Assembly: GCA_029935255.1 (NCBI GenBank)
Contig: JAOZKS010000011.1
Coordinates: 9,616 to 19,480, forward strand
From: Pontiella sp.
Lineage (GTDB): Bacteria; Verrucomicrobiota; Kiritimatiellia; Kiritimatiellales; Pontiellaceae
DNA: 9,865 nucleotides
Reading direction: 5' to 3'
The notes under the pieces are model-generated. The model was not told the DNA's origin, did no database searches, and saw nothing but the letters and a program-made list of their open reading frames with translations. Made by a program: the position numbers and the translations under genes. Positions within the stretch are counted from its first letter, which is position 1. Each line of letters begins with the position of its first letter. Below are positions 1-7,572 of the stretch, piece after piece.

Positions 1-3
1 GCG

Positions 4-30
4 GGCGAACCGGTTTCGGTTCGCCTTTTT
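4..30 (+). terminator. Intrinsic terminator hairpin, T-tract on + strand
   Basis: Positions 4-11 (GGCGAACC) pair perfectly with 18-25 (GGTTCGCC) around a 6-nt loop, and TTTTT follows at 26-30. This is a textbook rho-independent terminator for transcription on the + strand, so a + strand gene probably ends just left of the window. deoC, on the - strand, stops at 33. Its transcript would run through A5 and then the same stem, and the only bases visible beyond the stem (CGC) are not a U-run. Use by deoC is therefore possible but not shown. Confidence 0.8.
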
Positions 31-32
31 GT

Positions 33-719
33 TTAGTAGCGGCTTTCGGCGGTGGCCCCGTCGAGCACGTCGGCCGTGGAGCCGATGCCGAGGCGGGTGG
101 CCCCTTGGTTGAGATAGCCGACGGCTTGCTCCCATGTGCGGATGCCGCCGGAGGCTTTGATGCCGATCTTCCCGCCGACGGATTTGACCATGACCTGGAT
201 GATTTCGGGCGTGGCGGCGGAGGGGCCGAATCCGGTGGAGGTTTTGACGAAGTCGGCCCCGGCTTCCAGTGTAAGTTCGCAGGCTTGGGCCACTTGTTCC
301 AGGGTGAGGAAGCAGCTTTCCTGAATCACTTTTACTTTGACGTTTCCGGCATGGGCGATTTCTACGACGGCTTTGATGTCGCTGCGTACGGAGGCGTGGT
401 GACCGGAGAGGAATTGGCCGATGTTCATGACCATGTCGATTTCATCGACCCCGTCCGCGAGGGCTTGCCGGGCCTGAAAAACTTTGGTGGCGGTGGGGTC
501 GGCTCCATGGGGGAAGCTGAGGACGCAGGAGACCATGACGGGGAAGTTTTTGAGGAGTTCGGCGGCGAGTTTGATGTCGCACGGGCGTACGCATAAGCTG
601 GCAACGCCGCGCGCGATACACAGGGCTGCATTTTCCCGGAGGTCGGCTTCGGTTTGGTTGGGCTTGAGGACGGCGTGGTCGATTTTCGATGCAAGCTCTG
701 AAGCGGTATATTCTGGCAT
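33..719 (-). CDS. deoC: Deoxyribose-phosphate aldolase (DeoC)
   Basis: Class I aldolase that cleaves 2-deoxyribose-5-phosphate to glyceraldehyde-3-phosphate and acetaldehyde in cytoplasmic deoxynucleoside catabolism. The 228-residue length fits the short bacterial DeoC form. Visible signatures are KIDHAVLKP (12-20), VSCVLSFPHG (63-72), the EIDMVMNIG segment with the proton-relay Asp near 95, the Schiff-base Lys159 in DFVKTSTGFG, and the second active-site Lys188 in GIKASGGIRT. The C-terminal phosphate loop reads RLGIGST rather than the usual RxGTSS, a mild variation. The frame is open upstream to 803, but the start at 719 is chosen because AGGAG lies 9 nt before the ATG and homology begins there; the longer form would also overlap the upstream gene. 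It lies 26 nt after the second DUF1189 gene and is probably co-transcribed with it. Function is clear; why it sits with membrane and sensor genes is not. Confidence 0.96.
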   Translation of the reverse strand: MPEYTASELASKIDHAVLKPNQTEADLRENAALCIARGVASLCVRPCDIKLAAELLKNFPVMVSCVLSFPHGADPTATKVFQARQALADGVDEIDMVMNIGQFLSGHHASVRSDIKAVVEIAHAGNVKVKVIQESCFLTLEQVAQACELTLEAGADFVKTSTGFGPSAATPEIIQVMVKSVGGKIGIKASGGIRTWEQAVGYLNQGATRLGIGSTADVLDGATAESRY

Positions 720-745
720 GGGTGCGTTCTCCTGATGCCGTTTGA

Positions 746-1546
746 CTAATGGGTAATGGGTTCGTTGTCGAGGTAGAGCTCGTCGGTTTCCCGGGGGCGG
801 CATGTGCCTGCGATGAGGTAGAGGTAGGCGAGGGCGAGCAGGATGTAGAGGATGGCCGGGATCATCCAGCCGGCCATTCTAAAGAGGGTGCTGAGGATGA
901 GCGGGGGGGTGAAGGCCACTACAGATATCCGGATGCCGGTGGTGTAGCTGAGGCTTTTTTGCTGGAAGAAACCAAAGAGCAGGGCAATGGCCCCGAACAG
1001 GAGTGCGGAGAGGAGGAATGCAATGGAGGTGAAGATCAGGGAGATGAGATAGTAGCTCGGCAGGATGAAGCTTTTGATGCGTTCTATAAACTCGCCGACT
1101 ATTTCTTCGTTTAGTTCGAGGGTTTCGATGGAGGTGAGGTCGTAGATAAAAGGGGCTTGCGATTTCTGGCTGATGAGTAGGTTGGTTGCGGTTAGGAGTG
1201 CGGAGGATCCGGCCGCTTCCAGCGTTGTGATTTTCCCCGTGGTATCGATGAGCAATACGGTGTGGTTGCCTTGGATGATGGAGTAGGGTTGGGGGGCTTC
1301 GACGGATAGATGGCCGTTTGTGATATGCATGGGGGGAATCTGCATCAGGTACAGGGATGCATGGTGGTCGATGAGTGCGACGGCTTCTCGGCTCATTTGT
1401 CGCGAGGACGGGATCAGGCATAAAGTGATCAGGATGAAGAGAAAACCGAGGTTGGTGTTCTTCCACCGATTGGACACATCGGCATATAGCCGTTGGGAGT
1501 AGAACGACAGTAACGGCAGATGCCAGCTTCGGTATCGATTTTTCAT
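746..1546 (-). CDS. DUF1189 family membrane protein, copy 2
   Basis: A 266-residue integral membrane protein of unknown function, resembling DUF1189. The order is a short cytoplasmic N-terminus with an HLPLLSFYSQRLY motif (9-21), TM1 about 33-48, an extracytoplasmic domain about 49-160, then a long hydrophobic stretch about 163-193 and two more helices about 205-222 and 229-247, with a charged C-tail. The outer domain contains QIPPMHITNGH (69-79) and LLIDTTGKI (98-106), both shared with the neighbouring gene at 1654-2493, so the two are paralogues. The start at 1546 is preferred over an in-frame ATG at 1570 because AGGAG lies 5 nt before it and the protein then aligns with its paralogue. It is followed at 26 nt by deoC. 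No enzymatic residues are recognised. A role in envelope sensing or regulation is only a guess. Confidence 0.85.
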   Translation of the reverse strand: MKNRYRSWHLPLLSFYSQRLYADVSNRWKNTNLGFLFILITLCLIPSSRQMSREAVALIDHHASLYLMQIPPMHITNGHLSVEAPQPYSIIQGNHTVLLIDTTGKITTLEAAGSSALLTATNLLISQKSQAPFIYDLTSIETLELNEEIVGEFIERIKSFILPSYYLISLIFTSIAFLLSALLFGAIALLFGFFQQKSLSYTTGIRISVVAFTPPLILSTLFRMAGWMIPAILYILLALAYLYLIAGTCRPRETDELYLDNEPITH

Positions 1547-1648
1547 GCAGTCTCCTAAATATGGCTCCATCGGTCTTTCGGTTCTTGGAAGGCGAATGAA
1601 GCTAACGCGAATGGGGTGCGTTGTTCAATGAAGGAGCGTATAAAATAC

Positions 1649-1661
1649 CCGCCTTAGGCGG
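1649..1661 (-). terminator. Weak stem-loop at the stop codon of DUF1189 copy 1
   Basis: CCGCC (1649-1653) pairs with GGCGG (1657-1661) around a 3-nt loop that is the TAA stop of the upstream DUF1189 gene. On the - strand the stem is followed by GTATTTTATA. The stem is only 5 bp and the T-run is interrupted, so at most this is a partial terminator or attenuator between the two paralogues. It may be chance. Confidence 0.25.
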
Positions 1662-2493
1662 CGCGGGAGCGCTGTTCGTCTTCGTGGAGGAGGGCGGAGA
1701 GGCTGAGCTTAGGCATATCCTGCTCTTCCGCAGGCTGTCTGCATGATAAAATGCCGATGAGCAGATAAATCATGGTGACTACCGCGCAGGCCACTCCGGA
1801 AATGGCATATCCGAGTGCGACGGAGACGCAGATGAGGATGATTGAGGGCGTGGCGGCTGCCGCAGCAAGGCGCAGGATGCCGGAAAAATTGAGGGATGCA
1901 TGAATGATGGAGGATAGAATGAGACCCACGATGGCGATCAGCAGCATAACGAGTACGGTGAAAATATAGGAGAGAAGAAGGAAGATTCCATAGGATAGCG
2001 GCGCTAATGATTGCTTGGTATTTTGAATCCATCCGGCTGCAATTTGTGAGTTAAACCGGAAGTCTGCCACTTGTGCGAGATTGAGGGTATTGAATTGGTT
2101 TCCGCCCCGGCGAACGATCAGCTTGCTTTCAGTCAGGAGGGCAAGGACGTTGGCATCGTCGATATAGTTCATGCTTCCGGTCGTATCGACGATGGCCAGA
2201 GGAGTCCCGTTTTCACTTCTGATGTACAGGGGTTGGTTTTGGTCAACCATCACATGGCCGTTTTTGATGTGGATATCAGGGATTTGGTTGATGAACCCCG
2301 CTTGACTCGATTCCAGCGCCTGAAGCAGGTTGTCCCGCATGGTAAGCGCGGGGAGGAGCAAGCAAATGGCAAGCAATAGGAACAGGTACGCAAAGTTCGC
2401 GCCTTTCCAGTTCTGGCCGACTTCTCTGTAGAGTCGTTTCGAAAAAAACGAAAAAAACGGCAGATGGAGGAGATTGTATTTTTTACCAAACAT
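1654..2493 (-). CDS. DUF1189 family membrane protein, copy 1
   Basis: A 279-residue membrane protein, paralogous to the gene at 746-1546 and placed directly upstream of it (107-nt gap). It begins with a cytoplasmic HLPFFSFFSKRLYREV segment (10-25). TM1 follows at about 33-51, then an extracytoplasmic domain at about 52-165 with QIPDIHIKNGH (70-80) and AIVDTTGSM (100-108). A long hydrophobic segment spans about 168-196, with helices about 207-228 and 232-250. The C-tail is acidic and polar (EEQDM, HEDEQRSR) and longer than in copy 2. An in-frame TAG lies four codons before the ATG at 2493, so no longer form is possible, and no Shine-Dalgarno is visible before it. Family assignment comes from overall architecture and the DTTG-containing outer domain. 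The molecular function is unknown. Confidence 0.85.
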   Translation of the reverse strand: MFGKKYNLLHLPFFSFFSKRLYREVGQNWKGANFAYLFLLLAICLLLPALTMRDNLLQALESSQAGFINQIPDIHIKNGHVMVDQNQPLYIRSENGTPLAIVDTTGSMNYIDDANVLALLTESKLIVRRGGNQFNTLNLAQVADFRFNSQIAAGWIQNTKQSLAPLSYGIFLLLSYIFTVLVMLLIAIVGLILSSIIHASLNFSGILRLAAAAATPSIILICVSVALGYAISGVACAVVTMIYLLIGILSCRQPAEEQDMPKLSLSALLHEDEQRSRAA

Positions 2494-2586
2494 GCCGCTA
2501 ATCTACAGCAGGTTTGGTGCCAAGACAGGGGGTGCTGGGGTTGTGACGACGGTTTCGCGTATCTGCAAGGAATAATTGAGGGGTCT

Positions 2587-5076
2587 TTAGCCAAGGTGAC
2601 GACGTAGCATTTCGAAGAGGGCATCCTTCTTAACGGGCTTGGGGATATAGTCGTCCATGCCGGCATCCAGACATTTTTCCCGGTCGCCTTGCATGGCGTT
2701 GGCGGTGAGGGCAATGATGGGGACTCGGGCTTCAGTGGAGTTTCTTTCCTCGAAGTTGCGGATCTGGCGCGAGGCTTCATAGCCATCCATCCGAGGCATT
2801 TGGCAGTCCATGAAGATGAGGTCGTAATGAATTCCTGTCGTAACTTTACGCAGGGCTTGTTCTCCATTTTCGGCCACATCCACGTCGAAGCCTCCTTTGA
2901 CGAGTATGCGCTTGGCAACGGTTTGGTTAACGAGATTGTCTTCGGTGATAAGGATACGTCGGGTTCCGAGTCTGGTGATATCGGAGGTTTCGACGTGGGG
3001 TTTAGCCTTGCCGGATTGCTGCGGTATGAGGGTGTAGTCAAGTGCGTGGGCCGTTTTGTTGAGCAGATCTCCCAGCCGGATGGGTTTGACTAGGTTGGCG
3101 GCCTGGCCGGATCGGTCCAGCGAGAAGAAGTCGCGGTTGGTGATGGAGCAGATGATTAAGAGGGGAAGGTGCTCGAACTCGGGTTCGTTGAAGAAGGGGT
3201 TGCTGGATGTGTATGCGAGGTGTTCGTCGATCAGCACCATTCGGTAGTCCTTGGTGCGAATCTTTTCGGAGGCCTCTTCGATGGATGAGCAGATGTGGGT
3301 GTTGAGTCCCCAGCGGTTGAGCCATTCCGAGAGGGTCTGGCCCACAATCTTTTTTTCGTCGATCAGCAGGACATGCTCTTGGTTGAAAAAGGTTTGCTTG
3401 AGCGGGCTCGTTTGTTCCGGACGGGCGATGGGCAGGTTGAGACGGAACCAGAACGAGGATCCTTTTCCCAGTGTACTTTCCATCCCGATCTTACCTTCCA
3501 TCAGGGTGATCAGCTGTTTGCAAATGGCCAGCCCCAGCCCGGTTCCTCCATATTCGCGGGTGGTGGAGGAGTCTCCCTGTGAAAACTTTTCGAAGAGTTG
3601 GGCAAGTTCCTCTTTGGCAATGCCGATTCCAGTGTCCTTGATATCGAAGTGGATGGTGGTTTCCTGCTCCGTTCCGGCAACGGCGGAGATATCGATGTAG
3701 ACATGGCCCTCGTGGGTGAATTTAAGCGCATTGCTGGCGAGGTTGGTCAGCACTTGGCGGATTCGGCCGGGGTCGCCCACCACCCAGGCCGGTGTTTCGG
3801 GGGAGAAGCGCAGGATCAGGTCCACCCCTTTTTCGAGGGCGGTTGGCGTGAGTAGTTCGGTGATGTGTTCGCAGACCTCGCGTAGATCGAACGGCTGGAG
3901 TTCGAGGTCTAGTTTTCCAGCTTCAATCTTGGAGAAATCGAGAATGTCGTTGAGCAGGGTAAGCAATGCGTCGCCCGAGGTTTGGATGATTCCCAGATAT
4001 TCTTTTTGCTCTTGGCTTAGGGAGGTGTCGTCAAGCAGGCTGGTGGTGCCGATGATTCCGTTCATGGGCGTACGGATTTCGTGGCTCATACTGGCCAGAA
4101 AGTCGGACTTGGCCTGAGTGGCTTGTTCGGACTTTGCGCGGGCCACGAGGAGTTGCCGGTTGGCCTGTTCCAGGCTTTCGCGGGCCTCGTTGGCATCTTC
4201 CATCATGCCCATGATGATATGCTGGTTTCCTTCCAGTTCGCGACTGCGCCGGTCCAGGAGCTGGTTGGCGTCTTTGAGCTCAATCTCATATTCTTTCCGC
4301 GCGGTGATGTCGAGCAGGGTGCCGACCATGCGCAGGGGGGTATGGTCTTTGTTCCACTCAATGACCTTTCCACGGCTGAGCACCCAGATCCAGTCATCTG
4401 AATTGTGGAGCATGCGGTATTCGCTGGCATAGGTTTCGGTTTTTTCGTTGAGGTGGTTGGCAAGAGCCCGACTGACCGCTTCGCGGTCGTCGAGGTGGAT
4501 CTGTTCTTTCCGCCAGGTTTCACTACAATCGATTAGGGTGAGGGAATAGCCCAGAATGGTGGCGAAACGTTCATTATACGTTTGGTTTCCGTTCGGGATG
4601 TCCCAGTCCCAGTAGCCGAGGTCGCCCCCGTGGAGGATGAGCTCCATATTTTCCTTGGCGCGGGCGGCATCCGTTTGCGCCCGTTTGCGTTCACTCACCT
4701 CGTGCTTGAGCCCTTCGTTGAACCGTTCGGCATCTTCCATAATGCTGAGCAGGGTCTTGCGGTGTTTTTTCAGGTCGAGGGTTTCGGTTTCAAGGAACTC
4801 GTTGGCCTTCATGAGTTGCTGAACCACCTCGAGTTGATCCTGCACCTCCTGATTTTTCTCGATTCCCTCGGTCTCGATGTTTCGTCCGATTCTAGCGCCT
4901 GCCAAATATCCAAAACACGCGACGAGCAAGAGGAAGAGGCCGGCGAAATAGAGAAAAAAGGGGTCTGTTGCCATCGACAGGCCGTAGAGGGCCGACGAGA
5001 GAAGCAGTACATTCAGTACCGCGCCTGCGGCATAGCCGAGAGCCAGTTTGGTTGGCATTTCCATACGTGTCTTCAT
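2587..5076 (-). CDS. Membrane-anchored PAS hybrid histidine kinase with two receiver domains
   Basis: An 829-residue sensor kinase of the BarA-like hybrid type. Two N-terminal helices (about 11-33 and 38-60) form a hairpin with almost no external domain, so sensing is probably internal or by partner proteins. A coiled coil (about 66-145) contains MEDAERFN (113-120). One PAS_3-type domain (about 144-262) is followed by a second coil (about 262-325). HisKA carries the phosphorylatable His332 in SHEIRTPMNG. HATPase_c has the N-box (Asn445, Asn449), G1 DTGIGIAKEEL (481-491) and G2 GGTGLGLAI. Receiver 1 (about 567-680) is divergent but keeps Asp573-Glu574, Asp617 and Lys664. Receiver 2 (707-829) is canonical, with Glu712-Asp713, Asp757, Thr791 and Lys813. 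No HPt domain is present. It starts 21 nt after the preceding sensor gene. ATGs at codons 1, 5 and 7 all lack a strong ribosome site, so the exact start is uncertain by a few residues. Confidence 0.95.
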   Translation of the reverse strand: MKTRMEMPTKLALGYAAGAVLNVLLLSSALYGLSMATDPFFLYFAGLFLLLVACFGYLAGARIGRNIETEGIEKNQEVQDQLEVVQQLMKANEFLETETLDLKKHRKTLLSIMEDAERFNEGLKHEVSERKRAQTDAARAKENMELILHGGDLGYWDWDIPNGNQTYNERFATILGYSLTLIDCSETWRKEQIHLDDREAVSRALANHLNEKTETYASEYRMLHNSDDWIWVLSRGKVIEWNKDHTPLRMVGTLLDITARKEYEIELKDANQLLDRRSRELEGNQHIIMGMMEDANEARESLEQANRQLLVARAKSEQATQAKSDFLASMSHEIRTPMNGIIGTTSLLDDTSLSQEQKEYLGIIQTSGDALLTLLNDILDFSKIEAGKLDLELQPFDLREVCEHITELLTPTALEKGVDLILRFSPETPAWVVGDPGRIRQVLTNLASNALKFTHEGHVYIDISAVAGTEQETTIHFDIKDTGIGIAKEELAQLFEKFSQGDSSTTREYGGTGLGLAICKQLITLMEGKIGMESTLGKGSSFWFRLNLPIARPEQTSPLKQTFFNQEHVLLIDEKKIVGQTLSEWLNRWGLNTHICSSIEEASEKIRTKDYRMVLIDEHLAYTSSNPFFNEPEFEHLPLLIICSITNRDFFSLDRSGQAANLVKPIRLGDLLNKTAHALDYTLIPQQSGKAKPHVETSDITRLGTRRILITEDNLVNQTVAKRILVKGGFDVDVAENGEQALRKVTTGIHYDLIFMDCQMPRMDGYEASRQIRNFEERNSTEARVPIIALTANAMQGDREKCLDAGMDDYIPKPVKKDALFEMLRRHLG

Positions 5077-5097
5077 CTTCGGTTCTTTGGAAACGGG

Positions 5098-5985
5098 TTA
5101 TTCAGCATGATCGACGTTGTAGCGTTTTTCCCGCTTCATCTGTACAAGTAGCGTATTTACTTCGGCCTTTAGCTCAATAATGCGGCCTTCCCGCCCGATC
5201 ACCAAGGCGTTGAAGCGCTCTAGATCGTGGATGGCATCTTCGAGCTCGGATTCTCGGTCGCTTCTTTTTGCAACATCCTGCTGAAGGCGTTTGTTGAGTT
5301 CGGATAGCTTTTTCGCAGATTTCAGGCGGGCGCGGGCATACAGGACGATGAGCGGGAAGGCCATCAGGTGCAGGAAGATTCCGTTGGCTACCGTGCGAAT
5401 GGCTAGTGGACGCATCAGTGCGTTTACATAGGCCATGTCTTGCGCAACCATGAGGGCATAGCCCGTGCTTTCCGTCAGGGCTTTGTAGCGTACGGCCACG
5501 CGCAGCGTGGCCTGATTGGGGTTGTGCAGGTTTTGTACGAGCAGGTTCCCGGTTTTGGACTGGGCCAGTTGGTGGATGATCGCAGCGTAGTTGATCGGTT
5601 CATGGGGTTGGAAGCGAGTTTTGTACGATGGGGCGGGATCCGTGACGAGCGAAATGACGTTGTTCTGATTACGGGTGGCTACGCCCAGCGAATTAAAGCC
5701 GCAGGCGGCCGCAAATTGCTCAAGATTCTCCTTGTTTTCAGCACGTCCAAGCTCTTGGAGTTTTCCGGTCTCCACGGCACACTGAATGAAGATCTTACCT
5801 AGGATTTGTTCGGTGGCATAGGTGGCATCGACGAGCGCCCCATCGATCTGGGCAAGGACATTTGTCCGGTGCTGGAAATAGGCCCAGATGGAAAAGGCCA
5901 GGACCCCTGCCGAGTAGACGGCTGCGGCAAAAACAAAAAGACCGTAGCCCCGGCGTTTCCTCTCTCTAGGGGGTGAGTGCCTCAT
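5098..5985 (-). CDS. Two-helix membrane sensor without kinase, coiled-coil C-terminus
   Basis: A 295-residue protein with receptor topology but no output domain. A basic N-terminus (RERKRRG) precedes TM1 (about 14-36). An extracytoplasmic region (about 37-195) opens with QIDGALVDATYATEQILG and could be a single Cache-like fold; that is inference from layout. TM2 is about 196-217. The cytoplasmic part (218-295) is a heptad-rich coil ending in DLERFNALVIGREGR (254-268) and ELKAEVNTLL (271-280). The same tail ends the upstream PAS protein. The start overlaps that gene's stop by 4 nt (ATGA), indicating translational coupling, and the hybrid kinase begins 21 nt downstream. The likely role is a signal-receiving subunit acting on the neighbouring kinase. 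It could also be a truncated descendant of a longer PAS kinase, but the same ending in two neighbours argues for a functional end. Confidence 0.85.
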   Translation of the reverse strand: MRHSPPRERKRRGYGLFVFAAAVYSAGVLAFSIWAYFQHRTNVLAQIDGALVDATYATEQILGKIFIQCAVETGKLQELGRAENKENLEQFAAACGFNSLGVATRNQNNVISLVTDPAPSYKTRFQPHEPINYAAIIHQLAQSKTGNLLVQNLHNPNQATLRVAVRYKALTESTGYALMVAQDMAYVNALMRPLAIRTVANGIFLHLMAFPLIVLYARARLKSAKKLSELNKRLQQDVAKRSDRESELEDAIHDLERFNALVIGREGRIIELKAEVNTLLVQMKREKRYNVDHAE

Positions 5986-7532
5986 GAAAGGGTGTCCGTT
6001 GTGGTTTTGTATTTGTTCTCCCGGCCCAGCTCTGTAAGGAGCTGGTTGATCTCCGCCTTGAGCTCGAGGGTACGCCGCTCGCGCCCGCGCATGAGCTGGT
6101 TAAAGCGTTCCATATCTTCGAGCGTCCGCTTCAGGCGTTCTTCGGCATGGGCTTGTTCGGTGACATCGCGCCAGACACCCAGTACGCCAACGGTTTGGCC
6201 ATTCCGATCAAGTAGGGGGATCTTACTGGAATCCCGCCATCCCACGCTACCGTCGGGGTAGGCGTGCGAGCGCAGGGTGTTTAGCATGGGCTGGCTGGAG
6301 GTGATTACCGCTTGATCCCTGCGGATCAGGTCGGCCGCAATTTCTGAATCGAACAGGTCGTAGGGGGTTTTCCCAACAACCTCGTCAATGGTGCTTAGGC
6401 CGCATTCCTTGATAAAGGCCTTATTGCATCCGAGGTAGATGGAGTCCTTATCTTTCCAGAATAGAGACGATGGAATGGTATTCATAATCGTCTGCAACAT
6501 CTGCTGTGATTCGCGCAGCGCATTTTCGATCTGTTGCCGTCCGGCCACATCCCGGGCAACACCATAGATGGCATTCTTGTTCCTCCACGACCCCTTGAAA
6601 AGATTCATTTCCACGGGAAATGCCCCGCCGGGTTTCGTTTGCAACGGTAAACTGCAGGTCGTGGACGGCTCCGTTTGCATGAGGGCAATGACTTGATAGG
6701 CCTCGGACCGGAACTTTTCGGGATAGAGCTCGAACAGGCTCATTTCATCCAGTTCCTTTTTCGAATAGAGCAACTGATGTTCGACGGACGGGTTGGTATG
6801 GAGCAGGTTCCCGCTCATGTCGCAAACGAGTAATAGATCATCAATCGTTTCGAACAAGTTCTGTAGGTTGTGCTTTTCTTCCGTCAGGGCGTCTTCAATG
6901 TTCTTGCTGTTCGAGATGTCCTGCATGAATCCGTCCCAGACCAGAGCATCGTTTTCCCAGTGTGGTACGGCGCTGATATGTAGCCACTTGAGATTTCCGG
7001 CAATGTCGAGAATCCGGATTTCGAGATCTGTCGGAAAAAGGTTTTTTTTCCCCTGCTCGAAGACCGTCTTCAGCAGGGGGATGTCGGCTTCGTAGAGATG
7101 ATCGAAGGCCAGTTTGGCATCATGGATCACCAGATCGCGCTCAATGCCTAATGCCTGTTCAAAGCCTTTGCTAAGGTATGCGAAGGAAAACACGTTGAGG
7201 GGCGAGCAAGTCAGCTGGAAAATGGTCACATTCGGCAGGTTATCGCCCATCAGCCGGATGTGCTTTTCACTTTTATCAAGTGCGGTGGTTTTTTGCGAGA
7301 GACTGCCGCGCATTTCCCGCAGGCGGATCAGGAACCCAAGCAAAAGTATGGTGTTGGAGGCCAGGATGGCCATGATGATGGCATCTGCACCAAGATGTTC
7401 CAGCGTCCCACGGGTTTCGGGGGCGGCGAACACATTCAGGGGCGCAAGGGCGGCAAGGCAGTAGATCAAGCGCAAAAGGCGCCCGCGGTTCAAGGGGCTT
7501 GCTCCGAGGATAGATATTTTTACATTAGACAT
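5982..7532 (-). CDS. Membrane-anchored triple-PAS sensor protein without kinase
   Basis: A 516-residue protein. An N-terminal hydrophobic segment (about 19-36, ending VFAAPE) looks like a signal peptide or first helix, and a second helix spans about 51-70. Three PAS domains with PAC-type ends follow: about 85-213 (ending VWDGFMQDIS), 214-337 (ending IYGVARDVAGR) and 340-465 (ending VLGVWRDVTEQ). The third contains FWKDKDSIYLGCNKAF, typical of PAS_4/PAS_9 domains. The protein ends in a coiled coil with DMERFNQLMRGRERR (473-487) and ELKAEINQLL (490-499). There is no HisKA, HATPase, receiver, GGDEF or EAL domain. The ATG at 7532 lies 36 nt after maf and has only a GGGGTC stretch nearby as a ribosome site. 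It heads a tight three-gene set with the second sensor and the hybrid kinase, and probably passes cytoplasmic small-molecule or redox signals to that kinase. The ligand is unknown. Confidence 0.88.
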   Translation of the reverse strand: MSNVKISILGASPLNRGRLLRLIYCLAALAPLNVFAAPETRGTLEHLGADAIIMAILASNTILLLGFLIRLREMRGSLSQKTTALDKSEKHIRLMGDNLPNVTIFQLTCSPLNVFSFAYLSKGFEQALGIERDLVIHDAKLAFDHLYEADIPLLKTVFEQGKKNLFPTDLEIRILDIAGNLKWLHISAVPHWENDALVWDGFMQDISNSKNIEDALTEEKHNLQNLFETIDDLLLVCDMSGNLLHTNPSVEHQLLYSKKELDEMSLFELYPEKFRSEAYQVIALMQTEPSTTCSLPLQTKPGGAFPVEMNLFKGSWRNKNAIYGVARDVAGRQQIENALRESQQMLQTIMNTIPSSLFWKDKDSIYLGCNKAFIKECGLSTIDEVVGKTPYDLFDSEIAADLIRRDQAVITSSQPMLNTLRSHAYPDGSVGWRDSSKIPLLDRNGQTVGVLGVWRDVTEQAHAEERLKRTLEDMERFNQLMRGRERRTLELKAEINQLLTELGRENKYKTTTDTLS

Positions 7533-7543
7533 ATGACCCCGAC

Positions 7544-7572
7544 TATATATTGGAAAACCCCCGCCGAATCAA
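7544..7572 (-). promoter_or_regulatory. Possible sigma70-like promoter before the sensor operon
   Basis: On the - strand TTGATT (7572-7567) is separated by exactly 17 nt from TATATA (7549-7544). This is an acceptable -35/-10 pair overlapping the maf stop codon. A start about 6-7 nt downstream of the -10 box would leave only about 5 nt before the ATG at 7532, giving a nearly leaderless transcript. Both hexamers match the consensus at 4 of 6 positions, so this is a weak prediction from sequence alone. Confidence 0.35.

Noticed and set aside
105..596. 163-codon open frame on the + strand opposite deoC
   Set aside because: Antisense to a clear DeoC with intact active-site motifs; its translation is rich in Gly and Asp without family features, as expected of a shadow frame in GC-rich DNA.
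746..2493. IDTTG/VDTTG in the DUF1189 proteins as aspartic protease motifs
   Set aside because: Only one such motif occurs per protein, the surrounding fold features of aspartic proteases are absent, and short D-T-G matches are common.
4118..4270. HPt-like helical segment before HisKA in the hybrid kinase
   Set aside because: It is a heptad-rich linker (MMEDANEARESLEQ) with no HPt-type His in a suitable setting.
4582..5151. 189-codon open frame on the + strand opposite the hybrid kinase
   Set aside because: It lies over the kinase N-terminus and PAS coding sequence and crosses the boundary with the next gene; no motif or ribosome site supports it.
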